NCBI GenBank assembly: GCA_002723385.1
Contig: PBNY01000096.1
Span: 1 to 64,000 of the forward strand
DNA from: Oceanospirillaceae bacterium
GTDB taxonomy: Bacteria > Pseudomonadota > Gammaproteobacteria > Pseudomonadales > Oceanobacteraceae
Length of the DNA stretch: 64,000 nt
Direction of reading: 5' to 3'
Part shown: positions 50,289 to 59,832 of the stretch, piece after piece
Position numbering within the stretch: the stretch's first letter is position 1
Layout: each line of letters starts with the position of its first letter
Program-made: the position numbers and the translations under genes
Notes under the pieces: model-generated
What the model saw: the letters and a program-made list of their open reading frames with translations, nothing else
The model's database searches: none
What the model was told of the DNA's origin: nothing

Positions 50289-51536
50289 ATGAGCCACCAC
50301 CCATTGTTGACAGATACCAGTATCCCGGTTTCGGTAACGCTGGCAGCCACCATCGGCCTGAATGAGGCGGTGTTGCTGACGGTCATCAATCAGGTAGCAC
50401 TGGGCCAGCCTGCACAACAAATCGTGGTACGACGCGACTTGCTTCGACAGCTGATGCCGTTTTGGGACGACCTTACCATTCGCCAGACACTGACCGCATT
50501 GTGTGACAAAGGTTTACTGGTGCTTTCCGGCCCAATGTACCCGGAAGCTCGCGAGCTACATTTGGCCTTTGTACAAGAGCAAACTGCTCCTGTTCCTTCA
50601 CCATCACGACCGGCTCCGGTTTTCACTCGCCAGCCGGATTCTCATCAGCCTGGCCATTTGCAGCCAACCGCTGAAGCGTATTCTGGAACAATGAATCGGA
50701 ACGCCCATCATCATTCACATGTCCAGGAAACCAGCACCGCTGGCCAGCCCCCAGACTCGAGAACCGGGACTGTTCAAGTCAGCGACTGGAAACCGTCGGA
50801 AGATACGCTGAAACGGTTACAACAGCATGGAATACCTGCGTCTTTTTCCTGGGCACAGCTGGATACCTTTTTGCTTCAGTCACAAGAGCGCGGCCAGAAC
50901 CGAAATGACTGGAACACCCGCTTCTTTCGCCACGTAAAAAGCCAGTGGGTATTCACACAGAATGATGCCCAGCGCCAAAAAAATCGCTATGAGTCCGCCA
51001 CTTTTCAGGTGACTCAGGATGAACCCAAACCGATTAACGGCCAATGGCGCCCCAGTTCGGATGCCATGCAAATTCTGCAACGCTCCGGGGTTGATCCCCA
51101 ATTTATTGAAGACGCTATACCGGAATTTGTCCTTTACTGGTCTGAACGCGGCGAAGCCCACAAAACCTGGAACAGCAAGTTTATCCAGCACATAAGGCAG
51201 CAGTGGGCCCGATACAGCGCCTCGCTGGAACATTCGAACCTGCCGCTGCCGATTTCATCCGATTGGCAGCCCGCCGCTGACTGCTTTGACATCCTGGCCA
51301 TGGCGCATATCGACCCTGAATTTGCCCGATCGCGTGTCGCCGAGTTCGTACTCTACTGGCGCGACTCCGGTCAGGTTCACAACAGCTGGAACAGCCGCTT
51401 CCTGCAGTACATCAAACAACAGTGGGCCAGCCAGCTGGCCAGACCGGAGACTCAAAACGATGGACAACGCTCTGCTGAACCGGACTACTCAACAGCTGCA
51501 GCCAGCCTCCAGCGACTCAACGATACCGACTGGTGA
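50289..51536 (+). CDS. DnaT-like replication protein with three tandem DnaT-type repeats
   Basis: This is a 415-residue protein. Residues 10-85 look like a winged-helix replisome-organiser domain (IGLNEAVLLTVIN, LMPFWDDLTIRQTLTALCDKGLLVL). After a low-complexity linker come three 55-residue repeats at about 166-220, 252-306 and 325-379. Each starts with W-x-P-S/A and ends W-N-x-F-x-x-x-x-x-x-Q-W, and they match the DnaT C-terminal DNA-binding type (primosome, PF17948). The 3' end overlaps the lambda-P-like gene by 77 bases. I infer a role in loading the replicative helicase; E. coli DnaT has only one such domain. Confidence 0.8.
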   Translation: MSHHPLLTDTSIPVSVTLAATIGLNEAVLLTVINQVALGQPAQQIVVRRDLLRQLMPFWDDLTIRQTLTALCDKGLLVLSGPMYPEARELHLAFVQEQTAPVPSPSRPAPVFTRQPDSHQPGHLQPTAEAYSGTMNRNAHHHSHVQETSTAGQPPDSRTGTVQVSDWKPSEDTLKRLQQHGIPASFSWAQLDTFLLQSQERGQNRNDWNTRFFRHVKSQWVFTQNDAQRQKNRYESATFQVTQDEPKPINGQWRPSSDAMQILQRSGVDPQFIEDAIPEFVLYWSERGEAHKTWNSKFIQHIRQQWARYSASLEHSNLPLPISSDWQPAADCFDILAMAHIDPEFARSRVAEFVLYWRDSGQVHNSWNSRFLQYIKQQWASQLARPETQNDGQRSAEPDYSTAAASLQRLNDTDW

Positions 51537-52104
51537 ACGGCGTCAGGCAACAGTCGATCAGAAGACCGCCATCAACCAGATCTTTGAGCTGTTTCGGTTC
51601 AATTACCACAACCAGTTTCTGAAGGCCTTTCCCGATCACGGCACCCTGATCACGGCCAAAAAACTCTGGTCGGGGTTGCTGCTGGAATATGCACCGGAGG
51701 TCATCATGCAAGCGGCTGAACGCGCCGTGAAGGAGTCCAGCTACCTGCCGAATGTACATGAAGTTATTCGTCGCTGTGATCCAGCCGGTAGCATGGGGCT
51801 ACCAGCAGTACACGCCGCGTATGTTGAAGCCTGTCGTGCACCTTCACCCAAGCAGGAATACCCCTGGAGTCATCCGGCGGTCTATTACGCCGGTCGTGCC
51901 AGTGACTGGTATTTTCTCGCCAATACCCCGGAAGCCCAGGCTTTCCCGGTATTTGAACGCAATTACCAGATTCTGCTGGGGAGAATTCAACAGGGCGAAG
52001 ACATCAGTCTTGAAGTAGACAAGGCCTTGCCGGAAACCATCGAACAACCACTGGCAAGGGAGGAACAGCGCCAACGGATGTCAGCGCTCAAAAATACGCT
52101 CTGA
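51460..52104 (+). CDS. Lambda P-like replication protein (putative helicase loader)
   Basis: This is a 214-residue protein resembling replication protein P of lambdoid phages, which brings DnaB to the origin. Family-like blocks are INQIFELFRFNYHNQFLKAF, LWSGLLLEYAPEVIMQAAER and SSYLPNVHEVIRRC. It starts at ATG 51460 with GGAGA nine bases upstream and lies inside the last 77 bases of the DnaT-like gene in another frame, so the two are translationally coupled. No phage gene surrounds it; bioB follows convergently. Helicase loading for the host chromosome is an inference. Confidence 0.75.
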   Translation: MDNALLNRTTQQLQPASSDSTIPTGERRQATVDQKTAINQIFELFRFNYHNQFLKAFPDHGTLITAKKLWSGLLLEYAPEVIMQAAERAVKESSYLPNVHEVIRRCDPAGSMGLPAVHAAYVEACRAPSPKQEYPWSHPAVYYAGRASDWYFLANTPEAQAFPVFERNYQILLGRIQQGEDISLEVDKALPETIEQPLAREEQRQRMSALKNTL

Positions 52105-52147
52105 GCATGCGCCCAGAGCAAAAAAGTCAGCAGTAAAAGACAGCGGA

Positions 52148-53218
52148 TCAGTTACCCACCCGATAGAACTGCTCTGTATCCGGCTCGTTATTCAGAGCAG
52201 GCAGAAGCTCATCCAGCTCAGCGGGTGCCTCTGTTACCTGATGATCCGAGTTGATGCCCAGTTTGCGGAACAACGCCTGATCCTTGTTGGCCGCCGGATT
52301 CGGTGTCGTCAACAGGCACTCGCCATAGAAGATGGAGTTGGCACCCGCGAAGAAACACATCGCCTGCATTTCTTCGGTCATCTGCTCACGTCCCGCACTG
52401 AGTCGGACGTGGGACTTTGGCATCAGGATACGGGCGACCGCGATGGTACGAATAAAGTCCAGCGGATCGACATCAGCCTCACCTTCCAGCGGCGTACCTG
52501 CGACTTTCACCAGCTGGTTAATCGGCACAGAATCCGGATGCTGAGGCAGATTTGCCAGCTGTTGCAACAAACCGGCACGATCCTTATGGCTTTCCCCCAT
52601 ACCCAGAATTCCGCCGGAGCAGACTTTCATTCCTGCCTTGCGAACGTTATCCAGCGTTTCCAGACGATCCCCATAACTACGAGTGGTAATGATCTCACCG
52701 TAATAATCTGGAGAGGTATCCAGATTGTGGTTGTAATAGTCCAGACCGGCTTCGGCCAGGCGTCCTGCCTTATCATGATCCAGCATGCCCAGTGTCATAC
52801 AGGTTTCCAGTCCCAGCTCTTTGACACCTTTGACCATCGCCAGCACGTAAGGCATGTCACGTTCTTTTGGAGAACGCCACGCTGCGCCCATACAGAAGCG
52901 ATCAGAGCCAGCGGCCTTGGCTGCCCTGGCCTTCTCGATCACGGCTTCCACTTCCATCAGCTTCTCGCGTTCAAGACCGGTGTCGTACCGTGCGCTCTGT
53001 GGACAGTATTTGCAGTCTTCAGGACAGGCCCCGGTCTTGATCGACAACAGTGTACTGACCTGAACAGCATTGGGATCAAAATGCTGGCGATGAACCATCT
53101 GAGCGCGAAACAGCAGATCGTTAAACGGGGTTTCCAGCAACGACTGGATTTCTTCCAGGCCCCAATCATGACGGGTTTCAGATACGGTGGCGGTATTCAG
53201 ATTCAACATCGTCTCCAT
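52148..53218 (-). CDS. bioB: Biotin synthase
   Basis: BioB inserts sulfur into dethiobiotin, the last step of biotin synthesis. The 356-residue radical SAM protein has the cluster motif [11 protein letters not shown] (Cys-x3-Cys-x2-Cys), [12 protein letters not shown], and a C-terminal [19 protein letters not shown]. It lacks the bioFHCD partners, which must be elsewhere. It is monocistronic and convergent with the replication pair. Confidence 0.97.
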   Translation of the reverse strand: METMLNLNTATVSETRHDWGLEEIQSLLETPFNDLLFRAQMVHRQHFDPNAVQVSTLLSIKTGACPEDCKYCPQSARYDTGLEREKLMEVEAVIEKARAAKAAGSDRFCMGAAWRSPKERDMPYVLAMVKGVKELGLETCMTLGMLDHDKAGRLAEAGLDYYNHNLDTSPDYYGEIITTRSYGDRLETLDNVRKAGMKVCSGGILGMGESHKDRAGLLQQLANLPQHPDSVPINQLVKVAGTPLEGEADVDPLDFIRTIAVARILMPKSHVRLSAGREQMTEEMQAMCFFAGANSIFYGECLLTTPNPAANKDQALFRKLGINSDHQVTEAPAELDELLPALNNEPDTEQFYRVGN

Positions 53219-53515
53219 GGCGAATCGCGCTCAGTTATGCAAACCCTGATCATGGACAAGCCTGCCATGTAGTCGCAAGAATCAGCCAAAGGTCTGATAA
53301 CAATTGCTCAGCAATCAATCAGCAAGCTACCCGACACCGCCATAGAGGCTCCAATCCAACGCCATAGTCACCCATACCCATACAGGAATCTCCCTGCAAA
53401 TCAGCAAAGGGGTGAGACATCTGAATTTTCCAGCATCTTGCCACTCTGATTTCGGAAGCGACCAACCTCGAACACTATAATTTTTGAATAACGCACTGGA
53501 AAAGGAATCGATACC

Positions 53516-54772
53516 ATGACTATTGCCGTATTGGGTGGCGGTATTATTGGCGTATCCACCGCCTGGAATCTGGCACAAAGCGGGCATCAGGTTGTCATCA
53601 TTGATCAACAACCCACCGTGGCCATGGAAACCAGCTTCGCCAACGCCGGCATGCTGTCTTTTGGTTACGCAAGTCCGTGGGCAGCGCCCGGTATTCCACG
53701 CAAGGCACTGACCTGGATGATGCAGGAGCTGTCGCCCGTTCACATCCAGCCCAGCGAAATCACTGTACCAACCTTGAGCTGGCTACATCGTATGTGGGGG
53801 CAGTGCAATGCCAGGGCTTATGACCACAACAAGCACCTGCTGCTGGGGTTGGCCGAATACAGTCGCAAGTGCTTTGTCGAATTGCGCAAAAAGCGGCGAC
53901 TGGAGTTTGATGAACGTCAGCTCGGAACCATCGAACTGTTCCGCGACCCGCAAAAAATGGACGATATCGAAGCCGATCTGAACGCCTTGCGGGACCTTGG
54001 CATCGAAACAGAACGGCTGGATCGCAAATCAGTCCTCAATGTCGAACCCGGCCTTGAATCAGCTCAGAACAAGTTCGTTGGCGGTTTGAGGTTTCCCAAC
54101 GACAATACAGGTGACTGCCATCGGTTTGCGCACGAGCTGATGCGTGAATGCCGCACTCTGGGCGTGTCTTTTCAGGGCAACACGCGTATCGAGCGTCTGG
54201 AATCTGACGGTAAGCGTATTCAGTCAGTTATCACAGATCAGGGAACAATACAGGCAGACACATTCGTCGTCGCCATGGGCAGTTACTCCCCCTTGCTGTT
54301 ACAGCCTCTGGGTATCCGTTTGCCGGTCTATCCGATCAAGGGCTACTCAATGACGCTCCCGATCAAGAACCCGGAGCACGCACCCAGATCAACCGTCATG
54401 GATGAAGCCTACAAGGTAGCGATTACTCGCTTCGACGACAGGATACGCGTCGGCGGTACCGCAGAAGTAGCCGGATACAATCTGGATCGGCCAGAAAGCC
54501 GCCGCCATATTACCGAATTTGTGGTCAGCGACCTGTTCCCCGAAGGAGGTGATCTCGACAATGCCGAGTTCTGGACGGGGTTACGGCCAATGACTCCAGA
54601 CAGCTTGCCTGTACTCGGCAAGACCCCATTCGACAACCTGTTCCTTAACACCGGACACGGAACCCTTGGTTGGACACTGTCACAGGCCAGCGGAAAGCTG
54701 GTGTCCGACATCATAAACGAGCGCCAGACCGAACTGGATGTGACAGGCCTGACCCTGGAGCGGTATTTGTAG
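53516..54772 (+). CDS. dadA: D-amino acid dehydrogenase (DadA-like)
   Basis: This FAD enzyme oxidises D-amino acids to keto acids at the inner membrane. The 418-residue protein has the FAD loop IAVLGGGIIGVSTAW, SFANAGMLSFGYASPWAAPGIP, and a C-terminal GTLGWTLSQASGKLVSDII. ATG 53516 has AAGGAA eight bases upstream; TATAAT at 53476-53481 is a likely -10 box with a poor -35. No alanine racemase gene (dadX) adjoins. It converges with the AbgT transporter gene, four bases away. Confidence 0.95.
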   Translation: MTIAVLGGGIIGVSTAWNLAQSGHQVVIIDQQPTVAMETSFANAGMLSFGYASPWAAPGIPRKALTWMMQELSPVHIQPSEITVPTLSWLHRMWGQCNARAYDHNKHLLLGLAEYSRKCFVELRKKRRLEFDERQLGTIELFRDPQKMDDIEADLNALRDLGIETERLDRKSVLNVEPGLESAQNKFVGGLRFPNDNTGDCHRFAHELMRECRTLGVSFQGNTRIERLESDGKRIQSVITDQGTIQADTFVVAMGSYSPLLLQPLGIRLPVYPIKGYSMTLPIKNPEHAPRSTVMDEAYKVAITRFDDRIRVGGTAEVAGYNLDRPESRRHITEFVVSDLFPEGGDLDNAEFWTGLRPMTPDSLPVLGKTPFDNLFLNTGHGTLGWTLSQASGKLVSDIINERQTELDVTGLTLERYL

Positions 54773-54776
54773 CCTG

Positions 54777-56279
54777 TCAGAATCCCAGCGGCAGGCCCAA
54801 CAACATCCAGAGAATCAACAGTGACAACCACCCCAGCAGCAGCGCTACAGAATACGGCAGCATCATCGCCATTAACGTCCCGACACCGGCAGTCGGTTGA
54901 TATCGTTGAACAAAGGCCAGGACCACGCCGTAGTACGGCATCAGCGGGGTGATGATGTTCGTGCTACTGTCGCCAATTCGGTAAGCCAGCTGGGTGGCTT
55001 CCGGACTCACATCAAGCAGATAAAACATTGGTACAAAGACGGGGGCTATCAGTGCCCACTTGGCCGAAGCACTACCAATCAGGAGGTTAATCAGTGCTGC
55101 CATCAGCACAAATCCAACCAGCAGAGTTACCGGCCCCAGCGAGAATCCAGCCAAACCATCAGCCCCTGTGATCGCCAGAATGACGCCCAGATCTGTCCAT
55201 TGAAAGGCTGCAACAAACTGGGCGGCAAAAAACATCAAAACCAGATCCCCCGCCATGCCTGACATACTGGTTTCCATCGCCGCCACGATGTCTCGATGAC
55301 TCTCAAAGGCCCTGGTGACTCGCCCGTAGAGAATGCCCGCCAATCCCGCGTACAAGGCGATCAATACGACAATGCCACTGGTAAAAGGTGAACGAATGAT
55401 GGAACCGGTTTCTGAATGTCGCAGCCAGCCCATTTCAGGAACCAGTGCAATCAGCAGTACCGCAAGCGTGGCCAGCGTCATCCAGCCAACGGCAGCCAGC
55501 CCTCGTTTCTCATGGGCATTCAAGCTTCCACTTTCCGTCGTCAACGCGGCCCCGGACGATTTCTCCGGATCGGTAAAACGACGCGCCAATATTGCTTCGG
55601 TCACCCAGGTGCCGATGATCGCTACCAAAGCAGTTGATGCCAAAATAAAGTAGTAATTGGCCGTTGGCAGAACCTCATAACCCTCTGCTATGCCCTGAAT
55701 GGCCTCGGTAGAAATGCCAGCCAAAATGGCATCCAGTGGGCCAATCAGTAAATTGGCGCTGTAACCGCCAGAAACCCCGGCAAATGCAGCGGCAATGCCC
55801 AACAACGGCGATCGTCCCATTTGGGCAAACAACATGGCCGCGATTGGAATCAACACAACGTAGCCAGCATCAGCCGCCAGACTCGACTGCACTCCCGCGA
55901 ACACCACGACAAAGGTCAACAAGCGTTCAGGAGCAATCAGCACCAACTGGCGCAATAAGGCAGACATCAAGCCGGAGCGCTCAGCAATCCCCAGTCCCAA
56001 CATCGCGACCAGCACCGTTCCCAACGGTGCAAAGCCGGTGAAGTTTTTTACCATATGTGTGATAAACCACTGCACACCATCCCGGCTCAGCAGGTTATTG
56101 GTTGTGACTTGCTCCCCACTCACTGGATGCACAGCCGACCAGCCAAACCAGGTGCCCAGCAGGGAAAAGGCCATCACCAGCACCAGAAAATAGAGGAATA
56201 ACCAGGCCGGATGAGGCAGACGATCCCCGGCTTTTTCGAGGCGTTCCAACCAGACAATCCAGCGAGATTCAGAGGTCAT
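54777..56279 (-). CDS. AbgT-family transporter
   Basis: This is a 500-residue inner-membrane transporter of the AbgT (aminobenzoyl-glutamate) family. It begins WLERLEKAGDRLPHPAWLFLYF and has about eleven helices, with FAGVSGGYSANLLIGPLDAILAGIST and SSTNIITPLMPYYG as family blocks. Members import p-aminobenzoyl-glutamate or export sulfonamide-like antimetabolites using the proton gradient; direction and substrate are not set here. It is convergent with dadA and downstream of no other gene. Confidence 0.94.
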   Translation of the reverse strand: MTSESRWIVWLERLEKAGDRLPHPAWLFLYFLVLVMAFSLLGTWFGWSAVHPVSGEQVTTNNLLSRDGVQWFITHMVKNFTGFAPLGTVLVAMLGLGIAERSGLMSALLRQLVLIAPERLLTFVVVFAGVQSSLAADAGYVVLIPIAAMLFAQMGRSPLLGIAAAFAGVSGGYSANLLIGPLDAILAGISTEAIQGIAEGYEVLPTANYYFILASTALVAIIGTWVTEAILARRFTDPEKSSGAALTTESGSLNAHEKRGLAAVGWMTLATLAVLLIALVPEMGWLRHSETGSIIRSPFTSGIVVLIALYAGLAGILYGRVTRAFESHRDIVAAMETSMSGMAGDLVLMFFAAQFVAAFQWTDLGVILAITGADGLAGFSLGPVTLLVGFVLMAALINLLIGSASAKWALIAPVFVPMFYLLDVSPEATQLAYRIGDSSTNIITPLMPYYGVVLAFVQRYQPTAGVGTLMAMMLPYSVALLLGWLSLLILWMLLGLPLGF

Positions 56280-56386
56280 ATGGCCTACCTGTTATGTCGT
56301 AGAGACTATCGTCGAGAAATATGGTCAAGAGAGAAACCAGACTACCGGATCCAGCGTCTGATCCACAGCGGTACCTGACAAGGATG

Positions 56387-57295
56387 TCAGTCGAGATAGA
56401 AATTGTCGGGTCTGGCTGGCTCAGGCAGCGGTAACCCCAGCCCTTCTGCAATGCTGATATCGTTGACACGGCACAACGTTGCCAATGGCAAGTGGTTCAG
56501 AGCCTGACCAAAAGGCTGTTCAAGCTCTTCCGACAAGGCATCCAGACCAAAAAACGTATAGCCCAGAATCAGGGTAAACAGCGGCGTCAACAACCCCATT
56601 GACCCCACCAGACCGAAGGGCAGTAAAAAGCAGTACAAGTAAACGATGCGATGGGTCAACAGGCGATACGCGAATGGCAGCGGCGTAGTGAGTAATCGCT
56701 CACAACCAGACTGGGTATTGGTTAACTGATTGAGATAATGCTCCAGCATCTGTACACCAATGCTGTCCAGGCGACCGTCTCGATAATTGCGTTCCAGTAT
56801 CTTTCCAGCCTGAGCCAAGGAAAACGTGGTGAGTTTCTGCCCATCAGCAAGCGAAACCGATTGTTCATTCAGCCACTGATCCAGCCATTCGGGTGTGGAT
56901 TCTTCCCTCAGCTCGCAGCGCAAAGCATGATAGTGGGCCTTCACCCACAACAAGAGTTCACTGCGATCAACGCTGTCCGGCCCCAACAGAATGGACGATG
57001 TTCGAACCAGCGAACGAACATCTCGAATCCCGTCTCCCCACAGTGTTCGCCCCTCCCACCATCGGGCATAACAAGCCTGGTTACGAAAACCGAGGAAAAT
57101 AGACAGTGCCAGGCCCAACAAGGCGAACGGTGCAACTGTGTACCCGGCGAGATTCGCCAGATGCTCACCGTGCAGCAGAGTAACCAAAGAGGAAAAAAGC
57201 GCCAGTGCTAACAGCGGACGTGCAATCACCGGCAAGATGGATCCTCGCCAGGCAAACAGCAGCCTTAGCGCCCCGGGGTTTTCACGAACGATCAA
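56387..57295 (-). CDS. Bestrophin-family anion channel
   Basis: This is a 302-residue membrane protein of the bestrophin (UPF0187) family. It shows the N-terminal IVRENPGALRLLFAWRGSILP, the second helix FALLGLALSIFLGFRNQACYARWWEGRTLWG, the family signature, and two late helices. Bacterial bestrophins form pentameric cation- or anion-selective channels. Its start overlaps yjbQ by 14 bases, so it is coupled to the kinase-yjbQ pair. Confidence 0.93.
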   Translation of the reverse strand: MIVRENPGALRLLFAWRGSILPVIARPLLALALFSSLVTLLHGEHLANLAGYTVAPFALLGLALSIFLGFRNQACYARWWEGRTLWGDGIRDVRSLVRTSSILLGPDSVDRSELLLWVKAHYHALRCELREESTPEWLDQWLNEQSVSLADGQKLTTFSLAQAGKILERNYRDGRLDSIGVQMLEHYLNQLTNTQSGCERLLTTPLPFAYRLLTHRIVYLYCFLLPFGLVGSMGLLTPLFTLILGYTFFGLDALSEELEQPFGQALNHLPLATLCRVNDISIAEGLGLPLPEPARPDNFYLD

Positions 57296-57716
57296 GGTCT
57301 TGCCCTTGTAGTGTTAAAACCAATCTGCGGGAACCACCATTGTCACGATGCTCCCCCAGATAGATACCTTGCCACGTACCCAAATTGAAACGGCCATCCG
57401 TCACCGGCAGAGTGACGCTGTTTCCCAACAAGCTGGCCTTCAGATGCGCGGGCATGTCGTCACTGCCTTCCAGGGTATGTCGATAGTAGGATTCGTTTTC
57501 TCGCACGTTGCGATTAAACCAGGACTCAAAATCCATCCTCACTGTCGGGTCGGCGTTTTCGTTAATCGTGAGTGAGGCCGATGTGTGCTGAATGAATACG
57601 TGCAACAAGCCCACTGACACATGTGCCAGCTCGGGCAAGGCCTGCGCGATTTCATCGCTAATCAAATGAAAGCCCCGGCTTCGTGCGCGTAACTGTATCT
57701 CCCTCTGCAGCCACAT
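57282..57716 (-). CDS. yjbQ: YjbQ (UPF0047) family protein
   Basis: This is a 144-residue cytoplasmic protein of the UPF0047 family, one E. coli member of which has thiamine phosphate synthase activity. The signature HVFIQHTSASLTINENADPTVRMD is complete and is followed by LPVTDGRFNLGTWQGIYLGEHRDNGGSR with the conserved His. It begins in a TGATG overlap with the kinase stop and ends in a 14-base overlap with the bestrophin gene, giving a tight three-gene unit. Confidence 0.94.
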   Translation of the reverse strand: MWLQREIQLRARSRGFHLISDEIAQALPELAHVSVGLLHVFIQHTSASLTINENADPTVRMDFESWFNRNVRENESYYRHTLEGSDDMPAHLKASLLGNSVTLPVTDGRFNLGTWQGIYLGEHRDNGGSRRLVLTLQGQDLDRS

Positions 57717-59749
57717 CAGGATTTTCCTCCCTCGGAATCTGCTTTTTCAGCATCATCCGGCTCAGAAGCCGTGTCTTTATTCTGGGAATCAGCCTCTGGG
57801 GTTGAATCCGTCGTGATTTCATCCACGGCCTTCGCAGACTGATCCGCTTCCTGGCTTCCAGATGCCGTGTTGTCCTTAAATTCCGCTTTCGTTTCGTCTG
57901 CACCATGGCTATCAGACGGAGTCATGCGTTCTATTCCGGTTTGAGATTCAACCTGGCCTAAACCGGGTTGTGAGTCGTTACAGGTTACATCCGGATTTGG
58001 TGGCTCTTCGGAAGGTTGCAGCTGTGCAATTGCCTGACGCAAGTCGCTTTGGGATGCCGGTTTCTCCAGCACAACAATACCCGCGTCCCTGACTGTCTGA
58101 TTTTCCAATGAGGCAGTATGGGAAGCCAGAATAATGGCGTCAATTTCTTCGTTCAGCGCTTGCCAAACGGCAACGATCGCTGCCAGCCCCATCGGCTTCT
58201 CATCACCACCATTGTCGGCAATCACTAGCTTGGGACGCCAGCCATCATCCAGTAAACACAAACCGGCCCAACGCGTTTCAGCCGCCTGGACCTGACATCC
58301 CCACTGCCCCAAAACAGAACTCAAGGCCCCGCGAACACTGGCGTCAGGCTCAATCAACAGAACTTCCAGACCGTTGAATGACTGAATCACAGTCGCAGCG
58401 GGACGCTGAGGTAATTGCGCCGGGTCACCGGATTTAAGGGTCAAACGCACACGCGAACCCTTGCCCGGTTCTGAGTCAAAATCGAAACCGATACCTTGCA
58501 ATTCACACAAGCGATTGGCCAGGGTCAGACCCAGCCCAAGGCCCTTTTGGTGACCTGTTTCTCCATGCTCAACCTGAACAAATTCCTCAAAAATGCGAGC
58601 CATGTCAGTTTTGGCGACACCACAGCCAGAATCTTCGATCACAATTTCCAGCTGAGCACTGTCCTGCTTACGGAACGCAACACTGACTTCTCCAGACTGG
58701 GTGTAACGCACTGAGTTACATACAATATGATCCATAACTCGTCCAATAAGTAGCGGATCGACCTCAGCCACATCGTCGTTTTTAATTACCCGAAAGCCCA
58801 ATCCTTTCGACTGGGCCTCTCGCCGATAACGCCCCAGGATTTCTTGAAGCACATCGCCCAGCGCAACATGTTCGGGTTTGGGAACAACAGCCTGACGATC
58901 CAGCATGGACAAATCCGACAAGCTCTTGAGCAAACCTTCTATCGCCACGGTACTGCCTTCCAGAAGACTGACCAATTCCCGGCCACGTGCCGTCGAGAGA
59001 TGCCTCGGCAGCTGTTCCAGCTGCAATCCGAAAGCCTGCAAAGGCTGATGAAGATCGTTGCTGACCGCTCCCAGCAAGCGCGCACGCGCCTGAACGGAAT
59101 TCTGATGCTGCTGTTTCAGATGCTCATTTTCGAGATTCAGCCGAATGCTGTTGAAACGACGAACAGAAAGCAGCTTCGCGGCTCCCACTCCAGCCATCAG
59201 CATTAATGGCAGCAACAGGGTTGACCAGCTTCCAACAGGCCCCTGAACCAGCCAGAACAAACTGAAACTACCCAATACCAGAGCGTTAAACACCATCCCA
59301 TGAATGGCAAACACCGATAGCAACTCGGCACTGACCACGGCCCAGCACAACAGCAAAGACGCCATCAACCAGTAACCTTCGTCCCCGGTACCGCGCAGAA
59401 ACAACACGGATGGCAAAGCCCAGTAGAACGCCCAGCCAAACAACATCAACAGACTGATCCAGAGCCAGATCATGGGAGAGACGCGATCACCGATAAAATG
59501 AAAGACCAACCGCAGCCCGGCTGACATCAGTCCCAGCACGGCGGCTCCCATCAGCCAGATCACATCCAGCGCTGTATCAGGAATCAGGGAAGTACGGAAT
59601 AGCCAATACACCAGCAGGGCCATCAGAACACTGGCAATCGGGAAAAAGGCAGAGGCTTTGGCAGCCGCAGGAATCAGGGTGTCATCCATAAAGGACGCCA
59701 GTGGATCACCACGGTACGGGCGCATCCACGTTTCAATCATCCCTTTCAA
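57716..59749 (-). CDS. Membrane hybrid histidine kinase with acidic tail
   Basis: This is a 677-residue kinase. Six hydrophobic helices span about residues 33-195, then a HisKA with His234 in SNDLHQPLQAF, an N-box with Asn345 (CNSVRYTQSG), DSGCGV and GLGLGLTLANRL, then a receiver at about 461-578 with the phospho-acceptor Asp512 in LVIAD and Lys563 in LEKPAS. Residues 580-677 form a low-complexity tail rich in Glu, Asp, Ser and Pro. TTG 59749 has AAGGAG five bases upstream, better than ATG 59740. It heads the yjbQ-bestrophin unit. Confidence 0.93.
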   Translation of the reverse strand: MKGMIETWMRPYRGDPLASFMDDTLIPAAAKASAFFPIASVLMALLVYWLFRTSLIPDTALDVIWLMGAAVLGLMSAGLRLVFHFIGDRVSPMIWLWISLLMLFGWAFYWALPSVLFLRGTGDEGYWLMASLLLCWAVVSAELLSVFAIHGMVFNALVLGSFSLFWLVQGPVGSWSTLLLPLMLMAGVGAAKLLSVRRFNSIRLNLENEHLKQQHQNSVQARARLLGAVSNDLHQPLQAFGLQLEQLPRHLSTARGRELVSLLEGSTVAIEGLLKSLSDLSMLDRQAVVPKPEHVALGDVLQEILGRYRREAQSKGLGFRVIKNDDVAEVDPLLIGRVMDHIVCNSVRYTQSGEVSVAFRKQDSAQLEIVIEDSGCGVAKTDMARIFEEFVQVEHGETGHQKGLGLGLTLANRLCELQGIGFDFDSEPGKGSRVRLTLKSGDPAQLPQRPAATVIQSFNGLEVLLIEPDASVRGALSSVLGQWGCQVQAAETRWAGLCLLDDGWRPKLVIADNGGDEKPMGLAAIVAVWQALNEEIDAIILASHTASLENQTVRDAGIVVLEKPASQSDLRQAIAQLQPSEEPPNPDVTCNDSQPGLGQVESQTGIERMTPSDSHGADETKAEFKDNTASGSQEADQSAKAVDEITTDSTPEADSQNKDTASEPDDAEKADSEGGKS

Positions 59750-59832
59750 AACAGCTCCTTAACTCAAATTGACACCGGCAAACCGGCGGAATTGCACCGC
59801 CAGAGTCAGTCTGCGGTGCCCCACGACTCAGG

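Noticed and set aside
50289-52104. A prophage
   Set aside because: The P-like gene alone suggested one, but there is no integrase, repressor, terminase, capsid or attachment repeat, and the flanks are ordinary chromosomal genes.
52241-53272. Long plus-strand open frame over bioB
   Set aside because: It mirrors the bioB reading frame; the sequence is His/Gln/Thr-rich as expected for a reverse shadow.
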